Assembly: GCF_042186555.1 (NCBI RefSeq)
Contig: NC_133326.1
Location: forward strand, 92,222,288-92,286,287
Source: Aquarana catesbeiana
Taxonomy: Eukaryota > Chordata > Amphibia > Anura > Ranidae
Length of the DNA stretch: 64,000 nt
Direction of reading: 5' to 3'
The notes beneath the pieces were generated by a model. That model did not search any database and was not told where the DNA came from. It saw only the letters and a list, made by a program, of their open reading frames with translations. Below are positions 19,725 to 31,286 of the stretch, piece by piece. The position numbers and the translations under genes were made by a program. The first letter of the stretch is position 1. Each line of letters begins with the position of its first letter.

Positions 19725-21867
19725 ATGTTGCGTATGCGTACTCCTCGTAGAGTTCGTGCTGTGCGGGGGCTTGGTGTTGGGGTCCTGACCTTGACACAAG
19801 TCCAGTCCATGAACAGGGTGGGGAGGAGTTCATGGACCAAGAATTGGTTGCTTCAGCGTGACCAGTTCTCTCATATGCCTTTGCTCCGTGAGATCCGTGA
19901 GAATAATCCTGATGATTTCAGGAACTTTCTCAGGATGACGGACCCCGTATTTCACCGTCTGTAGGCTTCGCTGACCCCTTATATTAGCAGGCAGGATACC
20001 TGCATGAGGCAAGCCATCACTCCGGAGCAGAGGCTCGTCGCTACCCTGCAGTATTTGGCGACAGGGAGAAGTCTGCAGGACTTGAAGTTCTCGACAGGCA
20101 TCTCCCCCCATGCTCTGGGGATCATTATCCCAGAGACCTGTTCTGCCATCATCCAGGTCCTGCAGAAGGATTATATGAAGGTAAGATTTTTATCCTTTAA
20201 TATCACATTTTATTGTATTTAATGATTGATAATATATTATATTTCTTTCCTCATTCCCTAATTACCATGATTGTAATATGCTGTGAATGTCCCCTTTGTC
20301 CTCATGCATGCTGGATTTGTATGTAATTATTTTTTTGGTCCTTCATACAGATTGTCCTTCAATAACCTCCCCAGCATGTTCTCCTGCCCTATATTCACCT
20401 CATGTAGTCACTTAACAATGTATTTTATCATCTCCATAGTAGTGCTTTACCCCAAACACCCCCTAAAATGTTTTGAAATGTGATTTGTGCTTTAAATTCA
20501 GGCAGAGTGCCAGAGGCTTTTTTTGTGGTGTCCCCAAATTATTTTTCTTAACCCTCCCTCCCCCCAACTGCTAAGTCAGCTGATCCCAATTCTCTATCTA
20601 TCCTCAATCATCTATCTGATGACTTTGCCAAACCCATACACACTATACCCATCTCTTTTTTGCTCTGATTTATGGATGAATTCCCCAAAGCATGTAGTGC
20701 AAGGGCCTGCCTGTATACTTTCAAATGGTACTGTTTGAAGTTTTTAGATCCTATTATTATCTTGAGACAGGTAATAGCAGAATGTTCAAATGTGCTCAAA
20801 TGTGTACAGTGTGTATTTATATCTTTGTATTCTGACACTTCTTAACTGTCCAGTGGGCTGCCAATAGTCTAACTAAGGAGGGGCTGTTCCAAGTAATACC
20901 CATTATTTAGGCATTCATCTCTCAATGAAGTGAAGAGGGTTACCTGTCCAAGAATTCCACACCCCCCCATAATGGGGGGGGCGGGAGGGGGAATATGATA
21001 GGTGTACTTTGGTGTTGTTAAATTCCCCTTAATAAATGCTATCTGGAGGTTGCCCCAGAATGTTTGTGCCTAAACTGCTTGCCATGTTTCTGAGCAAAAA
21101 TATTGATTAATTTTTTTTTTCCTCAACAGTTTCCTTCCACGCCACAGGAATGGCAGACTGTGGCCTCCCACTTTGCCAGCGGTGGGACTTTCCTAACTGC
21201 AGAGGGGCAATTGATGGGAAACACGTCCACATCATCCCACCACCCAACTCGGGGTCGTACTATTTCAACTATAAGGGGTTCAATAGTATTGTGATGTTGG
21301 CTGTGGTGTCGGCTAATTACGACTTCTTGTATGTGGACGTGGGGAAGAATGGCCGGATGTCCGATGGTGGAGTCATCGCCCAGACGGAGTTCTACAGGCG
21401 TCTCCAGAATGGCAGCTTGGACTTGCCAGCTCCAGAGGACAACGTGGAAGGACTCCCATTCGTGTTCATTGCTGATGAAGCGTTTGCGCTGGGGGACCAT
21501 CTTATGCGGCCATTCCCTATGAGGACCCTCACCCCCCCCGGAAGAGAGGGTTTTTAATTACCGGCTGGCCAGAGCCCGAAGAGTGGTGGAATCCTGGCCA
21601 GCCGGTTCCGCCTATTTCTGACACCTATCCATATGGCGGAGTATAAACGTAATCATATAATATAATCTCCATAACTTTTTACGGAAACATTCGGCCAACT
21701 ATGCTGGCTCAGTTTGGCCTGAGGCTGGAGTGATACCTGAAACAACACTGACGGCGTTTGAAAGTGGCCGTCCTGGCTTGCCCTCCCTGAGTGCCCATGA
21801 TGTCCGGTTACAATACCTGGAGTTCTTTGCGGGTAGGGGGGCCATCAATATGCCTGCAAATTTGTGA
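19725..21867 (+). pseudogene. Harbinger copy 2 DDE transposase (broken)
   Basis: It has the same exon structure as copy 1: exon 1 is 19725-20180 (456 nt, identical length, GTAAGAT donor) and exon 2 is 21130-21867 (CTCAACAG acceptor). Lesions are a TAG at 19962-19964, loss of one C near 21176 that shifts frame before the first catalytic Asp, an expanded C-run near 21533-21540, and a small deletion that removes the catalytic Glu segment near 21590. GAIDGKHV and IADEAF remain readable. Confidence 0.85.
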
Positions 21868-22477
21868 AGCCTTTTTCGAATAAAAAAGCAAAAAAAAAGA
21901 AATTCTTTGTGGACATTTACTGCTTGTGTTTGTTTTAGCTGACCCTGACAGAAATGTGTTGAGTCCAGAAAATGGCGTGATTGTGTAACCTTATACAAAG
22001 CACTGTTGGCTGTTATTTACTAAAGGCAAAGACACTTTTTATACTACAAGTGCTACTGCAACTGCAATGAAAATGCTCTTGTAGTGCAAAGAGGATTTGC
22101 CCTTAGGAAATAACCACCATTTTCTCAGAAAACAGCAATTACATCACCACAAAAGTGTTGTAGCATTGAGACAATAATCCACACATTCTTGATTAACAAA
22201 CTTTTTAATACATGCACAATCACATGTGCATTTAGAAACGGTTTTTAAAACAAACCAACATGTTTGTTGTATAACAATTTTTGGGGTGGCATTATCAAAA
22301 ATAGAAATGTACATTTACGATAAAACAGGCCTGTGTAAAACCAATAAGAAAGACAAAAAACTTGAACTTACAAAGTTCACATATGGTAAAACTTGAAGGC
22401 AATATCAGACATGAGTATTTAGGAACTGTGTTTGATATTGCATTCAGATGGGGTGAAGTCACCCCTTGAAAAGACAA

Positions 22478-22612
22478 ATTTGGAAGATGCACACCAATTT
22501 ACGAATGTCAACATGTGCTAGCTACCATCACGGGGGATCAAGGGACGTGTTTTGTGGGAGCAACCCCTTCCTCACAGCTACTTTATTATTGAAGAAGGGG
22601 TTGCACTGAAGT
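22478..22612. repeat. Remaining left arm of the central palindrome, copy 2
   Basis: AAATTTGGAAGATGCACACC, GTCAACATGTGC and CCATCACGGG are present in the order seen in copies 1 and 3. The partner arm is missing because the sequence jumps after GAAGAAGGGGTTGCA to material from Myb/SANT intron 1. Confidence 0.7.
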
Positions 22613-23109
22613 GGGGTACAATTGTCAATTTTAGCAGAGTTCCAAGATGTCGCTTTTTTATTGTCCTTTGTCAACCTGCAATACTTTACCTGTTTTGTAC
22701 AAGCTTCACAGATGGAGACCCCCCTACAGTATACACTGGAGCACCTGTGTGGGCCCCCTAATAAAAAGGGTGTTCTTGTGTCCCACACTAGTGCTCCAGT
22801 GTCCAGATGTGAAAACAGCTGCTGAATGTCCTCTCCTTACACAGAATTTAGTTTGCATTTCATTCTAGTAACAAACCCATCTACACAACCAAATATTTTG
22901 CATCCAAGTAGGCCCTAAAAAATGTAGGAAAATGCATATGGCCTAAACAATGGTGTTTTAGAGGCCGAAAAAAAAATGTTTGATACGAACGAATAATGGG
23001 CCCATGAACATTAAAATTGACATTTTAAACTGTACAATTAAGAAAAGCATATGGAGCAGCACGAACGTAATAAAGACAAAAAGAATAGGAACACAGCACA
23101 ACTACTTGC

Positions 23110-23455
23110 TTTTTTGCAGCACTCTCCGGATCTTTCGGTACTGCTCGGGCTCTCTTTATTTCAGGTCCGACCACCGCTTCCTGAGCTGATCTTTCGTTCG
23201 TCGTACCCCGAAATTCCGGTGCAAACTTTTGATCACTTTCGCCATGATCTTGGCCTTTCTGATATTGGGGTTGGGGTAAGGCCCATACTTTCCATCATAG
23301 TCAGCCTTCTTCAGGATGTCCACCATCTCCAACATCTCCCCAAAGGACATATTTGTGGCCTTAAATCTTCTCCTTCTGGATCGGGACGTTTCTGTCTCCG
23401 GGATTTCCTCCTCCTCGTTGCTATAATTAGCACGCACCTGCTGTGACTCCGCCAT
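23110..23455 (-). pseudogene. Harbinger copy 2 Myb/SANT-like gene, exon 1 only
   Basis: The exon runs from the ATG at 23455 to 23110. It encodes the acidic/basic N-terminus and most of the trihelix (SFGEMLEMVDILKK, QLRKRWSDLK) without the frameshift of copy 1. A TAA follows WSDLK, the donor reads GCAAGT instead of GTAAGT, and exons 2 and 3 have been deleted. It is not functional. Confidence 0.8.
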
Positions 23456-23479
23456 GTGCTCTTCACCCACTGCGCCGAA

Positions 23480-23640
23480 CGAAAAGGGCAGGGAATAGAC
23501 TAGAAAGAACGTTAGGGGCGGGCGGAGTTACACGCATGCGCAGTGTGTATAAAGCGTAACACACGTGCGTATTACGTACGATCTGTGAGCGGAGGAAGGA
23601 GCATTGGATGCGCCGATCGTAAGAACGAAGGTAAGAGACA
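23480..23640. promoter_or_regulatory. Bidirectional promoter of Harbinger copy 2
   Basis: CGCATGCGCA (23533-23542) and TATAAA (23548-23553) precede the MADF transcription unit. An untranslated exon ending CGAAG at about 23630 is followed by GTAAGA. The palindromic CGCATGCG core is shared with copies 1 and 3. Confidence 0.65.
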
Positions 23641-23744
23641 TACTTGTGCCTATACTGCTTCTAGATTGAGGCCTATATTGTAACAAGATTAGGAGAGTTT
23701 TGTCTGACATTAGGCTTTGTCTTGTGTTGTGTCTTGCAGTGAAC

Positions 23745-24768
23745 ATGGATAACTTATTACAAGATAATGACTTCATGTCAATATTCATTGACATGTTCAG
23801 GGAGCTGCCCTGTTTGTGGGAGATCAACCACCCACATTACAGGAACCAAACAAAGAGGAAGGCAGCGCTGGATCAATTGTTGGAAATTGTGAAGCAGGTG
23901 ATCCCCACAGCAGACATCACATATTTGAAGATCTTAATTGGTGGCCTGAGGAGCACATATGTAAGGGAGCGCCAGAAAGTCCAGGATTCCCAGAGATCCG
24001 GAGCAGCAAATGACATCTATGTCCCCAGGATGTGGTACTATGACAGGCTGCATTTTCTGGCAGGCCAGACTGAACCCAGGTCATCCCTCTCCAGTCTTCC
24101 TTCCATGCTTCCTTCCCCTCCAGCTGAGGCTTCTGACACCCAACCTGGGCCTTCCAGGCAACAACATGTGGAGCCAGGTATAGCATTCCTCTAAATATTT
24201 CTGCTTGTCCAATCAATGATGTTAACTAGATGTTAGTTTGGAGTACTAATTTCTGATTGTGATTGATGATGCGAAAACTAAAACCATGTCCCTTTTTCAT
24301 ACACAGGGAAGTCTCAGCCAGGAGGTGGCCGGGCCGAGCCGCCTGCCTGATCTGCAGGTCCCTCCCCTAAACCTGGAAAGAGAAAGTGGCAGGAGGAGGA
24401 GTGTCCTAGAGGAGGCTGCCATAGGCCTCTTTTGGAGGGCTACAGAGGCCCTGGGAGCACCACAGACCATGGAGGATGACTTCGCTGCCATCATTGCCTC
24501 CAAAATGCAGAGGATGGAGGAGGGACAACAACTCATGTGTGAGTCGCTCATATTGGAGGCTCTTAATAAAGGTATGAGGGCCCAAATTACATCTGGGACA
24601 CACCTTTGCGAACTCACACATGGTCCTCCTCCTAGTCCTGCAGGTCCTCCTCCTCCTTCTCCAGGTCCTCCCAGTCCTCCTCCTCCAGGTCCTACTCCTC
24701 CTCCTGCCACATCTCCAACAGCACAGCCACAGCCCAGAATGAAGCGTGGAAGGAAGACCAGAAAGTGA
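23745..24768 (+). pseudogene. Harbinger copy 2 MADF-domain protein (near-intact; junction defect likely)
   Basis: Coding exons are 23745-24177 (ATG after a TTGCAG acceptor) and 24307-24768. The MADF domain is intact (FIDMFRELPCLW, GGLRSTYVRE, RMWYYDRLHFL). Exon 2 is open to its TGA and has long Pro-rich runs and a basic tail (KRGRKTRK). Compared with copies 1 and 3, about 14 nt are missing just before the donor, so the first exon ends in phase 1 while the second is open in phase 0. A product would need an alternative splice site. It could still make a MADF-only peptide through retained intron. Confidence 0.75.
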
Positions 24769-25014
24769 GGACCCTGGATCCAGTCTGGTCGGCCAAAAGA
24801 TGCAGCCTCTTGTGGTACCACAGGCTGGGGACACAGATGTCATCTGCTGCTTTCCGGATCTCTGGGACTTCTGGACCAGACTGCCCTCCCTTACATATGG
24901 ACTCCTCAGGCCACCAATTTTGATGTTCAAGAATTGATGTCTGCCCTGGGGGTCCCAGGCTTCGCTAATTTCTCCTGTTTATCCAGTGTTTGCCTCCCTC
25001 TTTGTTTGGTTCTG
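24745..25014 (-). repeat. Inverted duplicate of the MADF exon, copy 2 (3' end of the same gene)
   Basis: The reverse complement aligns with 23843-24110 from GAACCAAACAAAGAGG through GGTGGCCTGAGGAG, CCCAGAGATCCGGA and GACATCT to TCTTCCTTCCA, about three quarters identical by eye. It starts inside the last ~25 coding nucleotides of the gene. AATAAA follows at 25022-25027. Confidence 0.85.
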
Positions 25015-25800
25015 AGCCCTTAATAAAGGAATTTTGTTTTGAATTATACTTGCCTATGTGTGTTTTACTTCAAAAAGGACAGTTTGTTTGTGAGGATTCA
25101 GGTACATTTCAAAAATACAATGTGAAATTAACAAGGGACACCAACACCAAGCAATCTCCTTGAGATTAAATAATAAAAGATATCAATGGTGTTGTGGTAA
25201 CTTGACACACAAAACACACACAAAAATAGTCTGGAGTAAAACTAAAAATAACATTAAACAAAGATCAGCCTTGGAAAAAATACAAACATAAAATCTAAAC
25301 CAAAAATGGCTTTAAATCAAAAAAAAAAGAAAAAAAAAAAAAAATTCTGTCAGATGTGACAAATAACAATATATTCAGGGAATCCCAAGAAAAAAACAAA
25401 AAAATAAGTTTGTGAGAAGTGTGTGTGAATATGAGCAGCAAAACTACTTAATTCTTGTCACATTATAAAGAAGAAGAGAGTGCACTGTATTAAACCATTT
25501 TTAACATTGCAGCGTGATGAAAGTGCTGTATCCATTGCGAACGCTAATTTTACCTGACCGAGCTGTTCCGTGTCAAAATTTCTTCTGAGCACTTTGTGCG
25601 TCGGAACAGGCCACACACGGTTGGAATTGACGCGATCGGATTTTGTTGTCGGAAAATTTTATCTCCTGCTCTCCAACTTTGTGTGTCGGAAAATCCGATG
25701 GAAAATGTCCGATGAAGCCCACACACGGTCGGAATTTCCGACAACACGCTCCGATCGGACATTTTCCATCGGAAAATCCGACCGTGTGTACGGGGCATTA

Positions 25801-26356
25801 GAATCATCCACCAGTGTCTCTGGAGATGCATTAAAAGAGCTCAATAGTATATATCTGATTTTAAAATGAAAATGTATTTATTTACTTACATATAGACTGT
25901 TAAGCTGATGGGAGTAAATCAATATGCTTTAATTGTACTTTTTTGATTAATTCAAATGTCCACCAGCGCTCGAGTGCTCTCAATGTCAACCCCAAGAAAC
26001 TGAACAAAACACCAATGTCCCTGGCGTAATGATATTTTTATTAAGTAGCATCTTTTTAATTTTTTTTCTGAAGCTCTTACCTTCTCCACCCTCAGTACGC
26101 CAACACTTTTTCCAATGCCATCTTTTTTTTCCCAGCTTCATCCCCACACTGAAGTACCAGAAGCCAGTATTTTTTTGGAGCTGATGGAAACTGGAGCAGT
26201 TGTCCATTACAACCAATTAGCTTCTGTTTTCAGCTTGTTCAGTTAAGCTTTAAAAATGAAGGGTAGAAGCTGGTTGGCTGCCATGTCTACTCCAATCTTT
26301 GTAAATTCATTCCAATGACAGCATGAATTACTGAGTCTGCAGTCTTGATCAGTGGC
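25801..26356. other. Unassigned non-coding DNA
   Basis: AT-rich sequence between Harbinger copy 2 and the piggyBac element. I see no ORF, terminal repeats or tandem structure that I can name. Confidence 0.4.
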
Positions 26357-27017
26357 TTAACCACTTGCTTACTGGGCACTTAAACCCCCCTCCTATACAG
26401 ACCAATTTTCAGCTTTCAGTACTCTCACACTTTAAATGACAATTACTCAGTCATGCAACACTGTACCCAAATGATTTTTTTTGTCCTTTTTTTCATGCAA
26501 ATAGAGCTTTCTTTTGGTGGTATTTGATCACCTCTGTTTTTTTTATTTTTTGCGCTATAAATGAAAAAAGTTTTGAAAAAAAAACAAATTTTTCTTAATT
26601 TCTGTGATAAAATTTTGCAAATTAGTAATTTTTCTTCATAAATTTTGGCCACAATTTATACTGCTACATATCTTTGGTAAAAATAACCAAAAATTTGTGG
26701 AAATGATTTGGTCTATGTGAAAGTTTTAGAGTCTAGCTATGGTGCAAATCATAAAAAAATTATCACATCTGATGTACTGGTGGCCTATCTCATTTCCTGA
26801 GACCCTAACAAGCCAGGAAAGTACAAATGCCCCCCAAATAACCCCTTTTTGGAAAGTAGACATTTCAAGGTATTTAATTAGAGGCATAGTGAGTTATTTG
26901 AAGTTGTATTTTTTTCCCACAATTCTTTGCAAAATTGAGATTATTTTTTTTTCCCCCACAAAATTGTCATTGTAATAGCTTATTTCTCTCACATGGCATG
27001 TGTATACCACAAATGAC

Positions 27018-27960
27018 ACCCCAAAATACATTCTGCTACTCCTCCTGAGTATTACGATACCACATGTGTGTGACTTTTTCACTGCCTGGCCACATACAGA
27101 GGCCCAGCATGCAGGGAGCACCATCAGGTGTTCTAGGAGCATAAATTACACATCAAATTTCTCAACCACCTATTACACTTTTGAAGGCCCTGGAGCACCA
27201 GGACAATAGAAACACCCACAAAATGACCCCATTTTGGAAAGCTAACACCCCAACATATAATCTATGAGGCATAATGAGTCTTTGAACTGTTCATTTTTTT
27301 ACAGAAGTTTTTGAAAAATGTGGAAAAAAAATGAAAACGCATTTTTTTTACACAAAGTTGTCAGTTTATAAGATATTTCCAACACATAGCATTTAGATAG
27401 CAAAAATGACACCCCAAAATAAATTCTGCTGGTCCTTCTGAGTATTACGATACCACATGTGTGTGACTTTTTTACTGCCTGGCCACATACAGAGGCCCAA
27501 CATGCATGGAGCACCATCAGGTGTTCTAGGAGCATAAATTACACATCACATTTCTCAACCACCTATTACACTTTTGAAGGCCCTGGAGCACCAGGACAAT
27601 GGAAACACCCACAAAATGACCCCATTTTGGAAAGCTAACACCCCAACGTATAATCTATGAGGCATAATGAGTCTTTTGAACGGTTCATTTTTTTCCAGAA
27701 GTTTTTGGAAAATGTGGAAAAAAAAATGCATTTTTTTTACACAAAGTTGTCCGTTTATAAGATATTTCCAACACATAGCATTTAGATAGCAAAAATTACA
27801 CCCCAAAATACATTCTGCTACTCCTCCTGAGTATGGCAGTACCACATGTGTGAGACTTCTACACAGCCTGGCCACATACAGAGATCCAACATGCAAGGAA
27901 CACCGTCAGGTGTTCCAGGGACACATAGCATGCGCATACCAAGAATTACACCCCCAAAAT
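27018..27960. repeat. ~391-bp tandem repeat inside the piggyBac element (about 2.4 copies)
   Basis: The word ACACCCCAAAATA recurs at about 27018, 27410 and 27799. Each unit contains TGGCCACATACAGAG, CACCATCAGGTGTTCTAGG, ACCACCTATTACACTTTTG and AATGACCCCATTTTGG in order. Isolated partial units are at 44787-45165. Confidence 0.85.
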
Positions 27961-28464
27961 ACATTATGCTGAGCAAAGCGTAAACAAAAGATTACCTGTG
28001 GTTGTAGTAGCGCAGTTGTACACAGGAGGATAGCACTGGACCAGGCAACGGCAAACACAATTGTCCAGGCAGCAGGCAGGGTTACTGTCCATATAAAGTC
28101 CAGGGTCAGTGCAGGCAGAGATATTGTCAGCAGTGCCAAAAATATTGGTCCTGGTAGTAGGCAGGTCCATGTGGTGTGGTCAGTGGCATGACGGTAGTAA
28201 GTCCTACAGGCAGAAGTAGGGCCTCGTTCAGGACAGAATGGGGACACGGGTAGAGGCTTCTCCCACCCAAATCTCTTTGAAGCCTCCAAGTCTCCAGACC
28301 CTAATCTAGGATTGAGAAAACAAAAAAAATTGTTTTCTTCATCCAGAAAAACAATTCTGGAGCCCCTCACATATGTGAGACCCCTGTGTTGAATCCCACT
28401 AGTCCAGTAGCAAGGTACAAGATCAGTCCATGAGGCAGGCAAAAAACATGCTCAAACTGTCCAA

Positions 28465-28690
28465 GGTCAGTTTCAGATCAGGCAGATGTATGTACAGAAA
28501 CGTTAGGCAGAATCATGGTCGAATAACAGTCCTGGGTCAGTTCCAGATCAGGCAGATGTATGTACAGAAACGTTAGGCAGAATCATGGTCGAATAACAGT
28601 CCAGGGTCAGTTCCAGATCAGGCAGAGGTATGTACAGAATCGTTAGGCAGAAGCGTGGTCAAATAACAAGCCAGGGTCAGTTACAGAGCA
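28465..28690. repeat. 70-bp tandem repeat, about 3.2 copies
   Basis: GGTCAG recurs at 28465, 28535, 28605 and 28675. The unit contains CAGATCAGGCAGATGTATG, CAGAAACGTTAGGCAGAATC and TGGTCGAATAACA. Confidence 0.95.
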
Positions 28691-28754
28691 GGCAGTGGCA
28701 TAAGGGGTGTGAGGGCAAATTGCAGGAACGGAGGCTTACGTTTACCATACTTCA

Positions 28755-30590
28755 CTAATAATTTACTGAAGTATGGTAACGGCGAAAACATTCACCTACG
28801 CAGAGGCCTGGTTTGGAAGGACATTGTGCACAATAAAAAGATGTGTCTCTTCTGAATCCTGCTCTGGTACACACCTTACATTTCTTTTTACGTCGTTGGC
28901 CTGTTGGTTTGGGAGGGATTTTATCAGGAAAGTAGCGTTCGGAGAGTCGACTAAGAACATCTGATCGGATATTTTCTGGTGGGCCGTTCGGGAATATAAG
29001 GGCAGTGAAAACTTCCTCCTGGTAGCCAAGGAAGCGTTTGGGGTTTTGGGTGGAGTTGCGGTAAATTACATATGAATTGTATATGGCCAATTGAAAAAAA
29101 TACATTTCGACTTTTTTATACCAATGGTATGTCCGTCTTGTGGCAAGGTATGGTTCCAGCATCTGGTCATTGAAGTCGACTCCCCCCATAAACAAATTAT
29201 ACTCATAGATGCATTTAGGTTTTTGTATGGGGCCATTCCTTCTGGGGATTTCCATGAAGGTATCATTGTGGATTGAAGACAACATGTAGACATCTCTTTT
29301 GTCCTTCCACTTCACTGCCAAAATCTTGTTGTTTTGTAGACTTGCCGTTTCTCCTTTTCTCAATTTCTTATTGACAAGACTTTGAGGAAAGCCCTTCCGG
29401 TTCTTTTTTACGGTGCCACATGCTGGCGTCTTCTTCCGGTGAAGGTTGTGGAACAGGGGCAGAGATGTGTAGAAGTTGTCTATGTATAAATTGTAGCCTT
29501 TCTCCAGTAGGGGGTATATGAGGTCCCAAACAATTTTCCCACTTGATCCCAAGTAGTCTGGGCAATTAGGGGGTTGCAGCTGGGTGCCCTTCCCTTCGTA
29601 CACTTTGAAGGCATATATGTACCCTGTGACTCGGTCACATAATTTGTATACCTTCACCCCATAGTGGGCCCTTTTACTGGAAATAAATTGTTTTATTTTA
29701 AGCCTGTCACTAAACTTAACAAGGGACTCATCCACACATATGTTTTGGTCCGGGGTAAACAGCTGGGGGAATACTTCAGAAAAATAATTTAGAAGTGGCC
29801 GCATTTTGAAAAGCCTGTCATAGTTTGGGTCCTTTCGGGGAGGGCACTGGGTATTGTCATTGAAATGAAGAAACCTCATTATCATGAGGTATCTGTTTCT
29901 GGGCATTACCTTGGAGAATACTGGCATGTGGTGGATGGGGTGGGTTGACCAATAGGACATCAAAGTGTTTTTTTTGGTGAGTCCCATATTAAATGTGAGG
30001 CCTAAAAAAACCTTCAACTCCTCCACCGTTAGGTCTCTTCACTCGTAGGGACGGGCATAGTAGGACGTTGGATTATTTAAAATAAATTGCTGTGCATAAA
30101 GGTTGCACTGGGCCACAATATTTGATAGCATGTCCTCGGTAAAAAATAAATCAAAAAAATTTATTGGGGAAAAATTCTCTGTGTCCACCTGGACTCCTCG
30201 CTGGGCAGTGAAAGGGGGAATGTTGGCTTCTCCTGAGTTAGGAGGAAGCCACAAGGGGTTCTGCAGGGCATAGGGAAGGCTGGCATGGGTCCTTGGCCTT
30301 TCTTGCCGAGGTACTGCGGTGCTGGTGGATGGCACTGCGGTGCTGGTGGATGGCACTGCGGTGCTGGTGGATGCCATTGCCTCCTCACCAGAATGCCTTC
30401 GTTTGGCGGGCCGAATATCTTCCTCCTCTGAGTCACTCAGTGTTCCACTACTGAGGACTGGCTCATAATTTATGTCCGACTCAGAATTGGAGTCTGAAAG
30501 GGAATTCAAAAAAGAGAGCTCCCCGTTGCTCTCGACGGCCTGGGACAATATTTGGTATGCCTCCTCAGCGGAAAAGCACCTTTATGACAT
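28755..30590 (-). pseudogene. piggyBac transposase (612 codons, two in-frame stops)
   Basis: This is a DDE/D transposase that excises and inserts at TTAA. One frame runs from the ATG at 30590 to the TAG at 28757-28755. It is interrupted only by TAA at codon 3 (30584-30582) and TGA at 30041-30039; each is one base change from a sense codon. The N-terminus is acidic and Ser-rich, with three repeats of STSTAVP. The DDE_Tnp_1_7 core has CVDES (Asp287), YIDNFYTS (Asp371) and GGVDFNDQ (Asp472), matching the spacing of piggyBac. The C-terminus is a Cys-rich zinc-binding domain (CKVC, YCAQCPSKPGLC, CFRRYH). At 612 codons it is close to the ~594 aa insect enzyme. It is a very young or recently lost gene. 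Confidence 0.9.
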
Positions 30591-30597
30591 GGTTGCT

Positions 30598-30935
30598 AAG
30601 CCTGCACTGATGGGCACTGATGAGGCGGCACTGATGAGCACAGACGGGCACAGAGGGGTACTGATGAGGTGGCACAGATAGGCACTGATGAGGCGGCACA
30701 GATGTGCACTGATTGATTGCACAGATGGTCACTGATGAGGTGGCACAGGTGGTCACTGATGAGGTGGCACAGGTGGTCACTGATGAGGTGGCACAGGTGG
30801 GCACTGATTGTGCAGATGTTAAGATGGACACTGATCACCGCTAGTCAGACAGGTGGGCACCGATTGGCACAGGTTGGCACTGTACTGATGGGGCACTGTA
30901 CTGATGGGCACTGTACTGATGGGGCACTGTAGGCA
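30598..30935. repeat. ~21-bp minisatellite upstream of the piggyBac transposase
   Basis: Diverged repeats of GGCACTGATGAGGCGGCACAG / GGTCACTGATGAGGTGGCACAG, degrading into GGGCACTGTACTGAT units. Long reading frames through it are repeat artefacts. Confidence 0.9.
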
Positions 30936-30954
30936 CTGTAAACATTTTTTTTAC

Positions 30955-31282
30955 TCACAGATCACTGACAGTTTCTCTCTCCTCACACCCTGTCTCTGTG
31001 TGAGGAGAGAGAGCCGGCAATGAGAGATGATCTCATATGTTTACATTTGAGATCATCGCTCATTGGCCATGGTGATCGCGCTGTTAATGGCCGCTGTGAT
31101 TGCCCATTTACAGCGATCTGTGATTGGCTGTGTCAAAGGGACATGGCCAACACAGAATTACCCCGATGCACGCTCGTGAGCGCGCACGGGGAGTGTACAT
31201 GGGGAGGCCATCATATGACGGCCTCCCGGGAATTGAAATCCGCGCTGTAGCCATCATTCGGCTACGGCTGGATGTCAAGTGG
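30955..31282. other. piggyBac 5' terminal region with hairpins
   Basis: It contains CTCTCTCCTCACAC / GTGTGAGGAGAGAG (about 30974-31012) and GAGATGATCTCA.. / GAGATCATC pairs, then GGCCGTC/GACGGCC-like inverted words up to the terminal CAAGTGG. No gene is present. Confidence 0.6.
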
Positions 31283-31286
31283 TTAA

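Larger units (their letters stand above)
19242..25800. mobile_element. PIF/Harbinger transposon copy 2 (6.55 kb)
   Basis: The element spans 19245-25797 with ends TGCCCC...GGGGCA; flanking triplets are TAA (19242-19244) and TTA (25798-25800). It lies in the opposite orientation to copy 1: transposase (+), truncated Myb/SANT gene (-), bidirectional promoter, MADF gene (+). A deletion joins the central palindrome (to about 22606) directly to intron 1 of the Myb/SANT gene. Confidence 0.9.
26357..31286. mobile_element. piggyBac transposon (4.92 kb, potentially autonomous family member)
   Basis: The element spans 26361-31282 between TTAA sites (26357-26360, 31283-31286). The ends read CCACTTG at the left and CAAGTGG at the right. 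It encodes a piggyBac transposase on the minus strand (28755-30590). The transposase-3' side holds a 391-bp tandem array (about 27018-27950) and a 70-bp array (28465-28690). The 5' side holds a 21-bp minisatellite and a hairpin. End fragments of the family occur at 39230-39531 and 44787-45165. Confidence 0.9.

Noticed and set aside
30565..30838. Thr/Ser/Cys repeat ORFs upstream of the piggyBac transposase
   Set aside because: Same reason: 21-bp tandem repeats.
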